Both the position numbers and the translations under genes were made by a program. A model generated the notes under the pieces. It had not been told where the DNA came from. It searched no databases and worked only from the letters and a program-made list of their open reading frames with translations. 16,837 nt of DNA from Sphingobacteriales bacterium (GTDB lineage: Bacteria; Bacteroidota; Bacteroidia; Chitinophagales; Chitinophagaceae), in contig JAHEFC010000027.1 in the NCBI GenBank assembly GCA_024640385.1, positions 1-16,837 on the forward strand. The letters are read 5' to 3'. Within the stretch, counting starts at the first letter, position 1, and each line of letters begins with the position of its first letter. Of this stretch, positions 1-8,083 are shown one piece after another.

Positions 1-195
1 ATGATACTGGGCCTTGCTATTCCAAGGCTCCACACCACCTGGTATGCCACAAAGCTTGAATTGATAGAAACGCCGGGGATCGCCCCTCCGAAGGATGGAA
101 AAAAGTACACAGGAGAACAGTTCAAGAAAGAAGTCAATGAAATGCTCAAGACCAATGAGTGGCTCAAGAAGATTGCGTGGCAGACGCTTATCTAG
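1..195 (+). CDS. 3' end of an unrecognised gene (partial at the window edge)
   Basis: An open frame runs from the first base to a TAG at 193-195 and shows 64 residues. The ATG at base 1 may be an internal methionine, because the frame is open to the window edge. The visible part begins with a short hydrophobic stretch (MILGLAIPRL), followed by a polar, lysine-rich tail with the segment KKYTGEQFKKEVNEML and no cysteine. I do not recognise the family. A C-terminal tail of a membrane-associated enzyme is possible but unproven. The gene converges on the GH13 gene, and its stop codon is the first three bases of the inverted repeat at 193-305. Coding status is supported by ordinary amino-acid composition and by the frame ending exactly where the repeat begins. 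Confidence 0.6.
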   Translation: MILGLAIPRLHTTWYATKLELIETPGIAPPKDGKKYTGEQFKKEVNEMLKTNEWLKKIAWQTLI

Positions 196-305
196 CAGGT
201 TGCAGGTTACAGGTTGCAGGTTGCAGAAAAAAATCATTGCAACCTGTTACCTGTTACCTGGAACCTGCTAAAGGCAACCTGCAACCTGTAACCTGCAACC
301 TGCTA
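193..305. repeat. Heptanucleotide-repeat inverted repeat between two convergent genes
   Basis: The left arm 193-224 and right arm 274-305 are perfect reverse complements over 32 bp. Each arm is built from about four copies of a 7-bp unit, AACCTGC or AACCTGT on the plus strand of the right arm and GCAGGTT on the left. A third, direct copy of the 32-nt unit lies at 239-270, with four mismatches to the right arm and the same GCTA end, separated from it by AAG (271-273). The left arm could therefore pair with either downstream copy. The outermost three bases of each arm are the TAG stop codons of the flanking convergent genes. In RNA this would form a long hairpin in both directions, so a shared terminator or 3'-end protecting structure is plausible. 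There is no long U-run, so it is not a classical intrinsic terminator. It may belong to a dispersed repeat family. Confidence 0.9.
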
Positions 306-2153
306 TCGCAATTCGACCAACATGAAAGTTTTAGCCGGGACCTGAATGGAGCTGGTCAAACTCATTTCCTGTCCGGTAATGATCTCCTTCCCTGTAGTTT
401 TTCCATCCAATCCTTCACTGAACCTGCTCATCTTGATCTCTTTAGCATCATCAGTGGGATTGAGTACACACATCACCCGCTGCTTACCGGTATACCTGAA
501 ATATATGTATACATTATCCACCGGTTGATACTGCAGCGTCTTCCCTTTTTGAAGGGCTTCCGACCGGAAGCGGTATTGTGCAATAGTTCTGAAATAATTG
601 AAGAATTCGTTTTCAGCCGCTGATCTGCCAGCCGAAGTGAATTTATTTTCAGCATCATCGTTCCAGCCTCCTGCAAAATCTTTCCGGACTTCGGCATCAC
701 TGGGCTTTTTGAAATTTTTCATCAGTACTTCGGTACCATAATATGCCTGTGGAATTCCCCTTAAGGTCAGCAATAATCCATTGGCCATTTTCAACTTACC
801 CACATCATCACCCAATACGGAAAGTATCCTGTCCATATCGTGGTTCTCCAGGAATATACAGTTCTTCAATGGGTCTTTATATAAAACGTCCTGCGCAAGC
901 AGGCTGTACAACTGGGTGGGGTTATTGTTCGCCGCGTCTTTCATCCCAAACGCTATGGGAAAATCAGTAACGCCCTGCAGATTATGTTTGAACGGAACAT
1001 CAAGGTTATTCTTTACAAAATAGGCGCTGGCCATGGGTGTGTTACACCAGGCTTCCCCGAATATGGTTATGGTTGGGAATTCCTTTTCCAGTGCCGCATT
1101 CACATTATTCATGAATTGCTCATCACAATATTTATAGGTGTCTACCCGCCAGCCATCGATACCGAATTCCTCAGTGGTCCATATCGCGTGTTGTATCAGG
1201 AATTTCGCCAGCCAGGGATTGCGCAAATTGAGGTCAGGCAAATGGGGAACAAACCATCCTCCCACCATGATGTCTTTGTCAACTTTTGCTGCATAGGGGT
1301 CATAGAAAACTTCTTCCTTATGATTGGAACCCTGGTATTCGGGCCAGTTGTTCAGCCAGCTTTTCATCGGCTGGTCCAGGATGAACCAGTGATGGCTCCC
1401 TACATGATTGTACACCGCATCCTGTATAACCTTAAGCCCCTTGTTATGGGCGGTTTCGATCATTTGCCTGTATGCGGTGTTCCCTCCCAGCCTGGGATCA
1501 ACAGTATAATGATCTGTGAACCAGTAACCATGATAGCCCGCCACTTTGTTGCCCCATTCACTCATCAAGGGCATATCATTTTCTATCACCGGAGTCAGCC
1601 AAATCGTTGTAGCTCCAAGGTCCTTGAGATAATCCAGTTTATTTTCAACCCCTTTGAGATCCCCTCCATGCCTTAGGAAGGGATTCTTCCTGTCACTTTG
1701 ATCATCCCTGGCCGATTTTACCACATCATTAGAAGGATCGCCATTGCTGAACCTGTCCGGCATGATGAGGTAAACAAGGTCAGAAGAGTTCACGCCCTTC
1801 ACCCTGGCCCTGCCGTTGGAAGGATCTCTTTTTTTGAGCTCAAAAGATAATGTTTCTGCTTTCCTGCCCTGCTGAATGGTAAAACTGATCTTACCAGGCT
1901 TTGCTGAGGGTGCAACATTGAGATCGATGAACACATAGTTCTTGTTTTCCGGCACATAGGTTTTCATCAGTGAAACACCTGCATAGGGATTCATTTTAAC
2001 CGTAGCGTCACCAATATCTTTTTTATGGACCATCAGCTGCAGGGAAGGATCTTTCATCCCAACCCACCAGTTAGTAGGATAAATACTGGTCTGTGCAATG
2101 GCGGGCATTGACAGCAAAAGGCAGATCAATGCCTTTACAAAAACTTTAAGCAT
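303..2153 (-). CDS. Exported GH13 alpha-glucosidic hydrolase (cyclomaltodextrinase/neopullulanase, SusA-like)
   Basis: This 616-residue glycoside hydrolase family 13 enzyme is predicted to cleave alpha-1,4 (possibly alpha-1,6) linkages of maltodextrins, cyclodextrins or pullulan in the periplasm. Residues 1-21 form a signal peptide (hydrophobic ALICLLLSMPAIA, then QT). An N-terminal beta domain (about 22-110) precedes the TIM barrel, which shows the four GH13 regions: DAVYNH 245-250, GWRVDTYKY 334-342 with nucleophile D338, FGEAW 365-369 with acid/base E367, and ENHD 436-439 with D439. A C-terminal beta domain (about 530-616) closes the protein, matching the Cyc-maltodext_N/catalytic/C layout. 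It starts 5 bp after the stop of the SLC45-like transporter gene, so the two are surely co-transcribed. The leader has no strong Shine-Dalgarno site. Class assignment is firm; exact substrate is inferred from architecture and neighbours. Confidence 0.93.
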   Translation of the reverse strand: MLKVFVKALICLLLSMPAIAQTSIYPTNWWVGMKDPSLQLMVHKKDIGDATVKMNPYAGVSLMKTYVPENKNYVFIDLNVAPSAKPGKISFTIQQGRKAETLSFELKKRDPSNGRARVKGVNSSDLVYLIMPDRFSNGDPSNDVVKSARDDQSDRKNPFLRHGGDLKGVENKLDYLKDLGATTIWLTPVIENDMPLMSEWGNKVAGYHGYWFTDHYTVDPRLGGNTAYRQMIETAHNKGLKVIQDAVYNHVGSHHWFILDQPMKSWLNNWPEYQGSNHKEEVFYDPYAAKVDKDIMVGGWFVPHLPDLNLRNPWLAKFLIQHAIWTTEEFGIDGWRVDTYKYCDEQFMNNVNAALEKEFPTITIFGEAWCNTPMASAYFVKNNLDVPFKHNLQGVTDFPIAFGMKDAANNNPTQLYSLLAQDVLYKDPLKNCIFLENHDMDRILSVLGDDVGKLKMANGLLLTLRGIPQAYYGTEVLMKNFKKPSDAEVRKDFAGGWNDDAENKFTSAGRSAAENEFFNYFRTIAQYRFRSEALQKGKTLQYQPVDNVYIYFRYTGKQRVMCVLNPTDDAKEIKMSRFSEGLDGKTTGKEIITGQEMSLTSSIQVPAKTFMLVELR

Positions 2154-2158
2154 ACATA

Positions 2159-3547
2159 TTAGTTTGAGACTTCTTCCTTGACTGTTATAGCGCCGGGATC
2201 ATACACATAGATCACACTTACAGCGGCGCAAAGCATGAACACACCTGCCATCACCAAAGCATAAACGGGCTGGCTATTGTAGATATGTTTTACCATAGGG
2301 CCGCCAATGATCCCGTTGAGGATCTGGGGAATTGTAATGAAGAAATTGAATATGCCCATATAGATGCCCATTTTACCGGCAGGTATTGAACTGGACAGGA
2401 TCACATAAGGCATGGCAAGAATACTTGCCCATGCGATACCTACGCAGGCCATGGATCCAATGAGAAATTCCTTGCTCGGCGCGAAAAAGAAAGATATGAG
2501 CCCGATACCCCCAATGATCAACGATAGTGCGTGGGTCTTCTTTCTTCCCAACTTCTCTGCTATTGTTGGAAGCAATAATGCGTAAATGGCAGAGACCCCA
2601 TTGTACACCCCGAAGATCACTCCCGTCCAGGATTGTGCTTCGCGATACTGGGGGGAGCTTTTATCATCGATAGGCAATCCAAATATATGTGTGGCTATGG
2701 AATCGGTTGTGAACACCCACATTCCAAATAATGCGAACCATGAAAAGAACTGAACCAGACCCAGCTGTTTCATGGTTCTGGGCATTTTCAAAAAATCTTT
2801 CCAGATAGCGCCCAGGCCTGCGTGCTCGTCTTCTGCCTTGCCGTGATATTGAGCATATTCTTCCGGCGGATATTCCCTTGTTTTGAAAACCGTCCAAAGT
2901 ATGGAAGTAATGAATACCGCCGACCCTATATAGAACGAAAGCTTGACGTTCTGACCAACTACTCCTTCGGGTGCATCCTTTGCTACTCCAAACCAATTGG
3001 CCAGGATATAGGGCAGCAGGGAACCTATAACAGCACCTACTCCAATAAGGAAAGTCTGTATACCAAAACCTTTAGTGCGCTGGGAGTCGGGCAGATTATC
3101 TGCAACCAAGGCCCTGAAAGGTTCCATGGCCAGGTTGAAACATGCATCCATGATCATGAGGAAACCGGCACCAATAATCACCAGCGGCGCGATGGCCCCC
3201 AGAATATTGGCATTCGGCATCAAAGTCAGCGCACTGGCAGAAAGCAGGGCACCTGCCAGGAAATAAGGGCGCCGGCGTCCAAGCCTGGTCCAGGTTCTGT
3301 CGCTGTAATGGCCTACAATTGGCTGTACGATCAATCCCACCAAAGGTGCCGCAAGCCAGAACCACGAGAGGTGTTCAACATCTGCTCCATAATTCCTGAG
3401 GATGCCGGAAGCGTTTGAGTTCTGCAATGCAAACCCGAACTGTATGCCCAGGAATCCAAAACTCATGTTGAAGATCTGCGCTGTAGACAGCTTCGGTTTG
3501 GGTTTTAATACCGCGCCTGAAGGTGAGCTCGCAATAATTGAGGCCAT
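2159..3547 (-). CDS. MFS sugar transporter, SLC45/GPH-like (probable maltose or maltodextrin:proton symporter)
   Basis: This 462-residue polytopic inner-membrane protein has about 12 hydrophobic segments. The first helix region FGFLGIQFGFALQNSNAS (31-47) and the loop 2-3 motif GHYSDRTWTRLGRRRPY (79-95) are typical of the SLC45/plant sucrose-transporter group, which includes bacterial maltose transporters. A second MFS signature, AEKLGRKK (320-327), marks the start of the C-terminal half. The substrate is inferred: the next gene, 5 bp downstream, is an exported maltodextrin-cleaving GH13 enzyme, and the upstream genes are glgC and glgA. It therefore most likely imports the disaccharides released in the periplasm. 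The 70-bp gap from glgC contains an imperfect 9-bp tandem repeat. Sucrose or another disaccharide remains possible. Confidence 0.88.
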   Translation of the reverse strand: MASIIASSPSGAVLKPKPKLSTAQIFNMSFGFLGIQFGFALQNSNASGILRNYGADVEHLSWFWLAAPLVGLIVQPIVGHYSDRTWTRLGRRRPYFLAGALLSASALTLMPNANILGAIAPLVIIGAGFLMIMDACFNLAMEPFRALVADNLPDSQRTKGFGIQTFLIGVGAVIGSLLPYILANWFGVAKDAPEGVVGQNVKLSFYIGSAVFITSILWTVFKTREYPPEEYAQYHGKAEDEHAGLGAIWKDFLKMPRTMKQLGLVQFFSWFALFGMWVFTTDSIATHIFGLPIDDKSSPQYREAQSWTGVIFGVYNGVSAIYALLLPTIAEKLGRKKTHALSLIIGGIGLISFFFAPSKEFLIGSMACVGIAWASILAMPYVILSSSIPAGKMGIYMGIFNFFITIPQILNGIIGGPMVKHIYNSQPVYALVMAGVFMLCAAVSVIYVYDPGAITVKEEVSN

Positions 3548-3577
3548 AGATAAATATTAACTCATTTCATTCCCCCA

Positions 3578-3613
3578 CATTCATCACATTGATCAAATTC
3601 TTCACATTATACA
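3578..3613. repeat. Imperfect 9-bp tandem repeat in the glgC-transporter gap
   Basis: Four consecutive 9-mers occupy the gap: CATTCATCA, CATTGATCA, AATTCTTCA and CATTATACA on the plus strand. In the minus-strand transcript they read as repeats of the form TGnnnAATG. The repeat begins 5 bp past the glgC stop codon and ends about 30 bp before the transporter start. It could bind a regulator or an RNA-binding protein, or be simple-sequence drift. No function is shown by the sequence. Confidence 0.5.
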
Positions 3614-3617
3614 AGAA

Positions 3618-4901
3618 CTATATTACAAATCCATTAGGCAGTATCGCTCCTTTCTTCACCACTACAATACCATCTTTAACGGTATATAATGAATGGTCGG
3701 AATTGGCAAGATGTGGGCCGCCATTGATCCTTACATCGTCGCCTATCCGGCAGTTCTTGTCGATGATCGCGTTCCTGATATAACTCCTTTCACCGATACC
3801 CAGTTTAGGAAGGCCTCTTGACGCAGCGAGATTCATATCGTCCAGGGTTTCATAATAATCTGAACCCATGATATAGGTATTTACCACGGTGGTACCCTGC
3901 CCTATGCGGGTTCTGATACCGATCACGCTGTTCTCGATCCTGGATGCAGCTATGATGCTGCCATCAGCTATGATGGTCCTTTCAAGTGTGGTGCCGCTCA
4001 CTTTTGCAGGAGGCAGCATTCTTGAACGGGTATAAACGATCTTGCTGTTGTCAAAAAGATTAAAAGGTGGTATGTCTTTACAAAGGTCAAGGTTGGCTTC
4101 GAAGAACGAGTGGATATTTCCGATATCGGTCCAATATCCATCATACTGGTAACTTACCACGCGGTGCTTTGAAATTGAATTCGGCAGGATCTCCTTGCCA
4201 AAATCTGTAGCTTCTGCAAAATCTTCCTGCAACAGGTCAAATAAAAGTTTCCTGTTGAAAATATAGATACCCATACTGGCCAGGTAGATCCGGCCTGCCG
4301 TTCTCATATCTTCACCGGTATCGCTTACCCAATCACCCAGCACTTCGTGCTTGGGTTTTTCAATAAATGAAGTGATGAAGTGATTTTCATCGGCTTTCAG
4401 AATACCGAATTCTGTTGCATCCCTTTCAGAGACCGGGATAGTTGCAATGGATATCTCCGCCTTTGACTTGATGTGATTGTCTACCATCTCTTCAAAATCC
4501 ATCTGGTATAACTGGTCACCCGATAAGATCAGTACATAGTCGAACTCATTTTGCTCGATATGACGTAAAGACTGCCTTACCGCATCAGCCGTTCCCTGGA
4601 ACCAGTTTGGATTGTCCGTTGTCTGTTCAGCCGCGATAATGTCGACAAAAGCCGAACTGAACGCGCTGAAATGGTAGGTGTTCTTGATATGCTTATTCAG
4701 CGATGCAGAATTGAACTGCGTAAGCACGAACATCCTGCCGATGTTGGAATTCAGGCAGTTTGAAATAGGGATATCTACCAGCCGGTATTTACCTGCAATG
4801 GGCACAGCCGGTTTACTGCGTGTGGCAGTTAAAGGTTTCAACCTTGTTCCTGCACCTCCTCCAAGGATCATAGCGATCACCTCTTTATTCATAGATTCCA
4901 T
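3618..4901 (-). CDS. glgC: Glucose-1-phosphate adenylyltransferase (ADP-glucose pyrophosphorylase)
   Basis: This 427-residue cytoplasmic enzyme makes ADP-glucose from ATP and glucose-1-phosphate, the committed step of glycogen synthesis. The nucleotidyltransferase domain has the pyrophosphorylase signature GGGAGTRLKPLT (14-25) with the following K30-P31, the WFQGTADAVRQ segment (100-110), SGDQLY (127-132), FIEKP (179-183, sugar-phosphate binding) and YWTDIG (256-261). A left-handed beta-helix domain fills about 300-427. The insert around 76-110 and the C-terminal end GIVVVKKGAILPNGFVI look like the plant/cyanobacterial type rather than the enteric type, suggesting allosteric control may differ from the E. 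coli enzyme. The gene begins 10 bp after the glgA stop in an A-rich leader. A second in-frame ATG lies three codons later (MNKEVIAM), so the true start could be 9 bases shorter. Confidence 0.97.
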   Translation of the reverse strand: MESMNKEVIAMILGGGAGTRLKPLTATRSKPAVPIAGKYRLVDIPISNCLNSNIGRMFVLTQFNSASLNKHIKNTYHFSAFSSAFVDIIAAEQTTDNPNWFQGTADAVRQSLRHIEQNEFDYVLILSGDQLYQMDFEEMVDNHIKSKAEISIATIPVSERDATEFGILKADENHFITSFIEKPKHEVLGDWVSDTGEDMRTAGRIYLASMGIYIFNRKLLFDLLQEDFAEATDFGKEILPNSISKHRVVSYQYDGYWTDIGNIHSFFEANLDLCKDIPPFNLFDNSKIVYTRSRMLPPAKVSGTTLERTIIADGSIIAASRIENSVIGIRTRIGQGTTVVNTYIMGSDYYETLDDMNLAASRGLPKLGIGERSYIRNAIIDKNCRIGDDVRINGGPHLANSDHSLYTVKDGIVVVKKGAILPNGFVI

Positions 4902-4911
4902 TTTTATCTGA

Positions 4912-6327
4912 TTATTTTAAAGATTTATACAGATCAAGATATTCTTTTGCACTGCGAACCCAGCTGAAATCAAGCCCCATCATCGTTTTCCGGACCTCCC
5001 TGAATTTCTCACGGTTGTTGTATAACTGCACTCCCCTGTATATCGCTTCGGTAATGTCCCCCACAGCCGCATGGTTAAAGGTAACACCATAACCCCCGGG
5101 GTCGCCGTAATCGATCACAGTATCTTTCAGCCCTCCTGTTTTCCTGACTACCGGTACGGTTCCATATCGCATCGAATACATCTGGTTCAAACCACAGGGC
5201 TCAACCCTGGATGGCATGAGCAGAAAATCTGCACCCGCATACATCAGATGACTCAACTGTTCATTGTAGCCAATATAAACATTATAATCTCCCCAACTTA
5301 TGTTTTTCATCACATCAAGCTGACCTTCCACCTGGGGATCACCGCTTCCCAGGATGAGGAAATTCATTTTCCTCCCTATGTAATACAAACTGTCGCCAAT
5401 GGCCTGGGGCAACAGGTCTGCCGCTTTTTCGCCCACCAGCCTGCCAATAAAAACAAATAGCGGTTTATCTATATCGAGCTGAAATGTTTCACAGAGCTCT
5501 TTCTTATTGGTCAGTTTGCCTTCAGTAACAGAATCAACACTGTAATGATTGTGGAGATAACTGTCTTTGGCCGGATCCCATACATCCACATCTATCCCAT
5601 TGAGTATGCCGGTACATTTGCCTCTTTCGTATTCAAAAAGGGGTTCCAGACCATTGCTCATCACCCTGAGTTCATCCATATAGCTTTGGCTGACCGTTGT
5701 TACCTTCCAGGCGCATTTTACACCGGCAGCCAGGGGGTTGATGGAGCCATTCCATTCGAGCAGCCCGGCTTTCCATGTATCCCAGGCCGGTATGTAGGTA
5801 CTTTTATCCCAACCGAACTGCCCCTGGTACTGGCCGTTATGTATGGTCAGAACAGAAGGAATGCCAGATAGCTCCCTGAATGCAAAGCAGTGCTGCATCA
5901 TGAAGGGGATCATGGCTGTATGATGGTCGTGCACATGCAACACATCAGGCAGGTGCTCCCATTTTGAGATCCAGTCCACCACTGCGATCTGGAAACTCAT
6001 GAACCTTTCGGTATCATCATTGTATCCATACACTTTTTCCCTGTCCAGCAATCCATTGATATCTACCAGGTATAGTTCGAACCCAAGTTTGTTGGTCTCC
6101 TCCCTGATGATCGTATAGTCGAACCACCTGCTTCCCAGGTTGGAAGCGCCTTTGTGAACAACTTCCCATTGATTATTATAAAGGAATTTGGTCCGGTACA
6201 TGGGCATCACCACTCTGGCAACATGGCCCATATCTACCTGGTATTTGGGAAGAGCGCCAAGTACATCACCTAATCCGCCCGCCTTTGCAACAGGATAACA
6301 TTCAGCAGTAACATGGATGATTTCCAT
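4912..6327 (-). CDS. glgA: Glycogen synthase (GT5, ADP-glucose:glucan transferase)
   Basis: This 471-residue cytoplasmic glucosyltransferase extends alpha-1,4-glucan chains from ADP-glucose. The N-terminal Rossmann domain opens with HVTAECYPVAKAGGLGDV, where the KAGGLGD motif (15-21) binds the ADP-glucose diphosphate. HVHDHHTA (131-138), TIHNGQYQG (161-169) and LNGIDVDVWDP (242-252) are typical GT5 blocks. The C-terminal domain carries FIGRLVGEK (293-301) and the catalytic EPCGLNQMYSMRYGTVPVVRKTGG region (376-399). Length is normal for the family. It is the first gene of the minus-strand set, followed 10 bp later by glgC. Its start faces the divergent permease gene across a 134-bp regulatory region. 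Branching enzyme and phosphorylase genes are absent from the window. Confidence 0.97.
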   Translation of the reverse strand: MEIIHVTAECYPVAKAGGLGDVLGALPKYQVDMGHVARVVMPMYRTKFLYNNQWEVVHKGASNLGSRWFDYTIIREETNKLGFELYLVDINGLLDREKVYGYNDDTERFMSFQIAVVDWISKWEHLPDVLHVHDHHTAMIPFMMQHCFAFRELSGIPSVLTIHNGQYQGQFGWDKSTYIPAWDTWKAGLLEWNGSINPLAAGVKCAWKVTTVSQSYMDELRVMSNGLEPLFEYERGKCTGILNGIDVDVWDPAKDSYLHNHYSVDSVTEGKLTNKKELCETFQLDIDKPLFVFIGRLVGEKAADLLPQAIGDSLYYIGRKMNFLILGSGDPQVEGQLDVMKNISWGDYNVYIGYNEQLSHLMYAGADFLLMPSRVEPCGLNQMYSMRYGTVPVVRKTGGLKDTVIDYGDPGGYGVTFNHAAVGDITEAIYRGVQLYNNREKFREVRKTMMGLDFSWVRSAKEYLDLYKSLK

Positions 6328-6352
6328 TTATAATCGATCAGGGTTTAATTCA

Positions 6353-6433
6353 GTTGAAAATAAGAACGTTTTTCTTGATTCATGGTACTGGGATAAAAAA
6401 TTTTTATCCTTCTAAATTCTTGCTATTTTCAAC
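6353..6433. promoter_or_regulatory. Divergent promoter/operator region between glgA and the sugar permease
   Basis: The 134-bp gap 6328-6461 separates divergent starts. GTTGAAAATA (6353-6362) and TATTTTCAAC (6424-6433) form a perfect 10-bp inverted repeat. Each presents TATTTTCA reading toward its own gene, a weak match to the Bacteroidota -7 consensus TAnnTTTG. No convincing -33 TTTG is seen at the right distance. Between them, 6391-6409 is a 19-bp palindrome: GGATAAAAA, one A, then TTTTTATCC. The arrangement fits a shared operator between two outward promoters, so one regulator could control glycogen synthesis and sugar uptake together. The palindrome could alternatively act as a hairpin in a leader transcript. 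The symmetry is seen; the function is inferred. Confidence 0.5.
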
Positions 6434-6461
6434 ACCTGAACCAAAACCAACATAACTGCAT

Positions 6462-8066
6462 ATGTCGCAACCCAAACAGCCAACGAATTATAGTGCGCTG
6501 GGTACCCTGGTACTAGTGTTTTTCTTCTGGGGATTCATTGCTGCCTCTAACAGTATCCTGATCCCTTTCTGCAAAACGCATTTCTCACTTACCCAATTTG
6601 AATCTCAGCTTATTGGATCCGCATTTTACGGCGCTTATTTCATAGGATCACTGATTTTATTCATCATATCCAACTTCATTGGTCATGATATTATCAACAG
6701 TATTGGGTATAAGAAGGGCATTATCTACGGCCTGGCCATCTCCGTTGTAGGTGCTCTCCTGATCATCCCCTCGGCCAATGCCAATTCATTTTACGCCATT
6801 CTGGGTTCACTGTTTATCGTTGCCCTTGGATTTTCGGTTCAACAGACTTGTGCACAGCCGTTTGCGATCTCCCTGGGTGATCCGGCTACCGGTTCACACC
6901 GGCTGAACCTGGGCGGTGGTGTAAACTCCCTGGGTACCACACTGGGTCCAATTATAGTCAGCTTCTTCCTGTTTGGTTCTGTTGGCGACAGTGGTGTGGA
7001 GGTTACCGTGAAGAACATTAATAATCTCTATCTTATCGTTGCAGCAGTGTTTGCTGCCGTGGCTCTTTTCTTCCAGTTCTCCAACCTCCCGGATGGCAAG
7101 AACAACGAACCATTCGAAAAAGCCAATAAAGCTTCAGGATCATTACTTTTAATGACGGGCCTGATCGTAGCCATCATCATTCTGGCACAAGTGACCAATC
7201 TTTCAAAGGTCACCTTCTTACTTGCTTCTGTTGTTGCCGTGGTCGGTGTTCTGTTCTATAGTAATTCTAAAGCCAATGCCAACAACGAAGGCTGGGGTGC
7301 TATGAAATACCCCCAGTTGATCTATGGCATGTTGGGCATCTTCGTTTATGTAGGTGTTGAAGTGACCATAGATAACAATTTCGGAGCTTTGCTGAAACAA
7401 CCGGGATACTTTAATGAAACGGGGCTGGATGAAAGCCAGATCTCCCAGTATATCTCACTGTATTGGGGAAGTTTGATGATCGGGCGCTGGACTGGTGCTA
7501 TCAGCGTATTTAACCTGTCTGCTTCTGCCAAGAAGATCGCGACCATCATAGTGCCATTCGTTGCCTTTGGCGTAGTGCTGCTGGCCAACAGGGCCCATGG
7601 TTCTGACGTTACCAACTTATTACCCTACGGCGTCTGTATCGCCATTGCCATTGCGGCTTTCTTCTATGGGCAGGAAAAGCCTGTTAAAACCCTGCTTACC
7701 CTTTCCATACTGGCAGCCACTGCGATGGTGATCGGTTCATTCACTACAGGAATAGTTTCTGTTTTTGCATTCATATCCGGCGGCCTTTGTTGCTCCATCA
7801 TGTGGCCCTGCATCTTCTCATTGGGAGTGGGAGGACTTGGCAAATACACTTCTGAAGGTTCTGCACTGTTGATCATGATGATCCTGGGCGGCGCCATCAT
7901 ACCTCCTTTACAGGGTGCTGTGGGCGACGGAGTTATCGGTCTTCACAAATCTTACCTGGTTGCGGCTGCATGTTTCCTGATCCTGGCTGTACTTGCATTG
8001 AAACTCAGGAGCGTATTGAAGAGCCAGGGACTTGATTTTGATCAGCAGATCGCAGGAGGACATTAA
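6462..8066 (+). CDS. FHS-family MFS sugar permease (GluP/FucP-like)
   Basis: This 534-residue inner-membrane proton:sugar symporter belongs to the fucose-glucose/galactose permease family. Family features are VFFFWGFIAASNSILIP (19-35), CAQPFAISLGDP (130-141) with a following NLGGGVNSLGTTLGP block, YVGVEVTI (296-303), and EGSALLIMMILGGAIIPPLQG (465-485). It is longer than FucP of E. coli (about 438 residues). Two extra hydrophobic stretches, about 227-266 and 380-430, suggest more than 12 transmembrane segments. Glucose is the likely substrate, because a ROK sugar kinase gene starts 17 bp downstream and the divergent genes make glycogen. Fucose, galactose or N-acetylglucosamine cannot be excluded from sequence alone. 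The start ATG follows an A-rich leader lacking a Shine-Dalgarno site. Confidence 0.9.
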   Translation: MSQPKQPTNYSALGTLVLVFFFWGFIAASNSILIPFCKTHFSLTQFESQLIGSAFYGAYFIGSLILFIISNFIGHDIINSIGYKKGIIYGLAISVVGALLIIPSANANSFYAILGSLFIVALGFSVQQTCAQPFAISLGDPATGSHRLNLGGGVNSLGTTLGPIIVSFFLFGSVGDSGVEVTVKNINNLYLIVAAVFAAVALFFQFSNLPDGKNNEPFEKANKASGSLLLMTGLIVAIIILAQVTNLSKVTFLLASVVAVVGVLFYSNSKANANNEGWGAMKYPQLIYGMLGIFVYVGVEVTIDNNFGALLKQPGYFNETGLDESQISQYISLYWGSLMIGRWTGAISVFNLSASAKKIATIIVPFVAFGVVLLANRAHGSDVTNLLPYGVCIAIAIAAFFYGQEKPVKTLLTLSILAATAMVIGSFTTGIVSVFAFISGGLCCSIMWPCIFSLGVGGLGKYTSEGSALLIMMILGGAIIPPLQGAVGDGVIGLHKSYLVAAACFLILAVLALKLRSVLKSQGLDFDQQIAGGH

Positions 8067-8083
8067 TATCATTAGACTAGAAC

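Noticed and set aside
193..305. Possible CRISPR array because of repeated units
   Set aside because: Units are 7 bp in tandem without unique spacers and are arranged as an inverted repeat; no cas genes are present.
159..623. A 154-codon plus-strand frame crossing the heptad repeat and the amylase 3' end
   Set aside because: Its translation is the repeat read as protein (LQVAGCRLQV-type) and then antisense to a real gene, so it is a by-product of the repeat.
984..1676. A 230-codon open frame on the plus strand antisense to the GH13 gene
   Set aside because: It lies wholly within a gene with all GH13 motifs, its translation has no recognisable domain, and long antisense frames arise from codon bias.
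8054..8060. AGGAGGA as a ribosome binding site for the ROK kinase gene
   Set aside because: It is 23 bp before the ATG, too far to act, and it encodes the end of the permease; Bacteroidota rarely rely on such sites.
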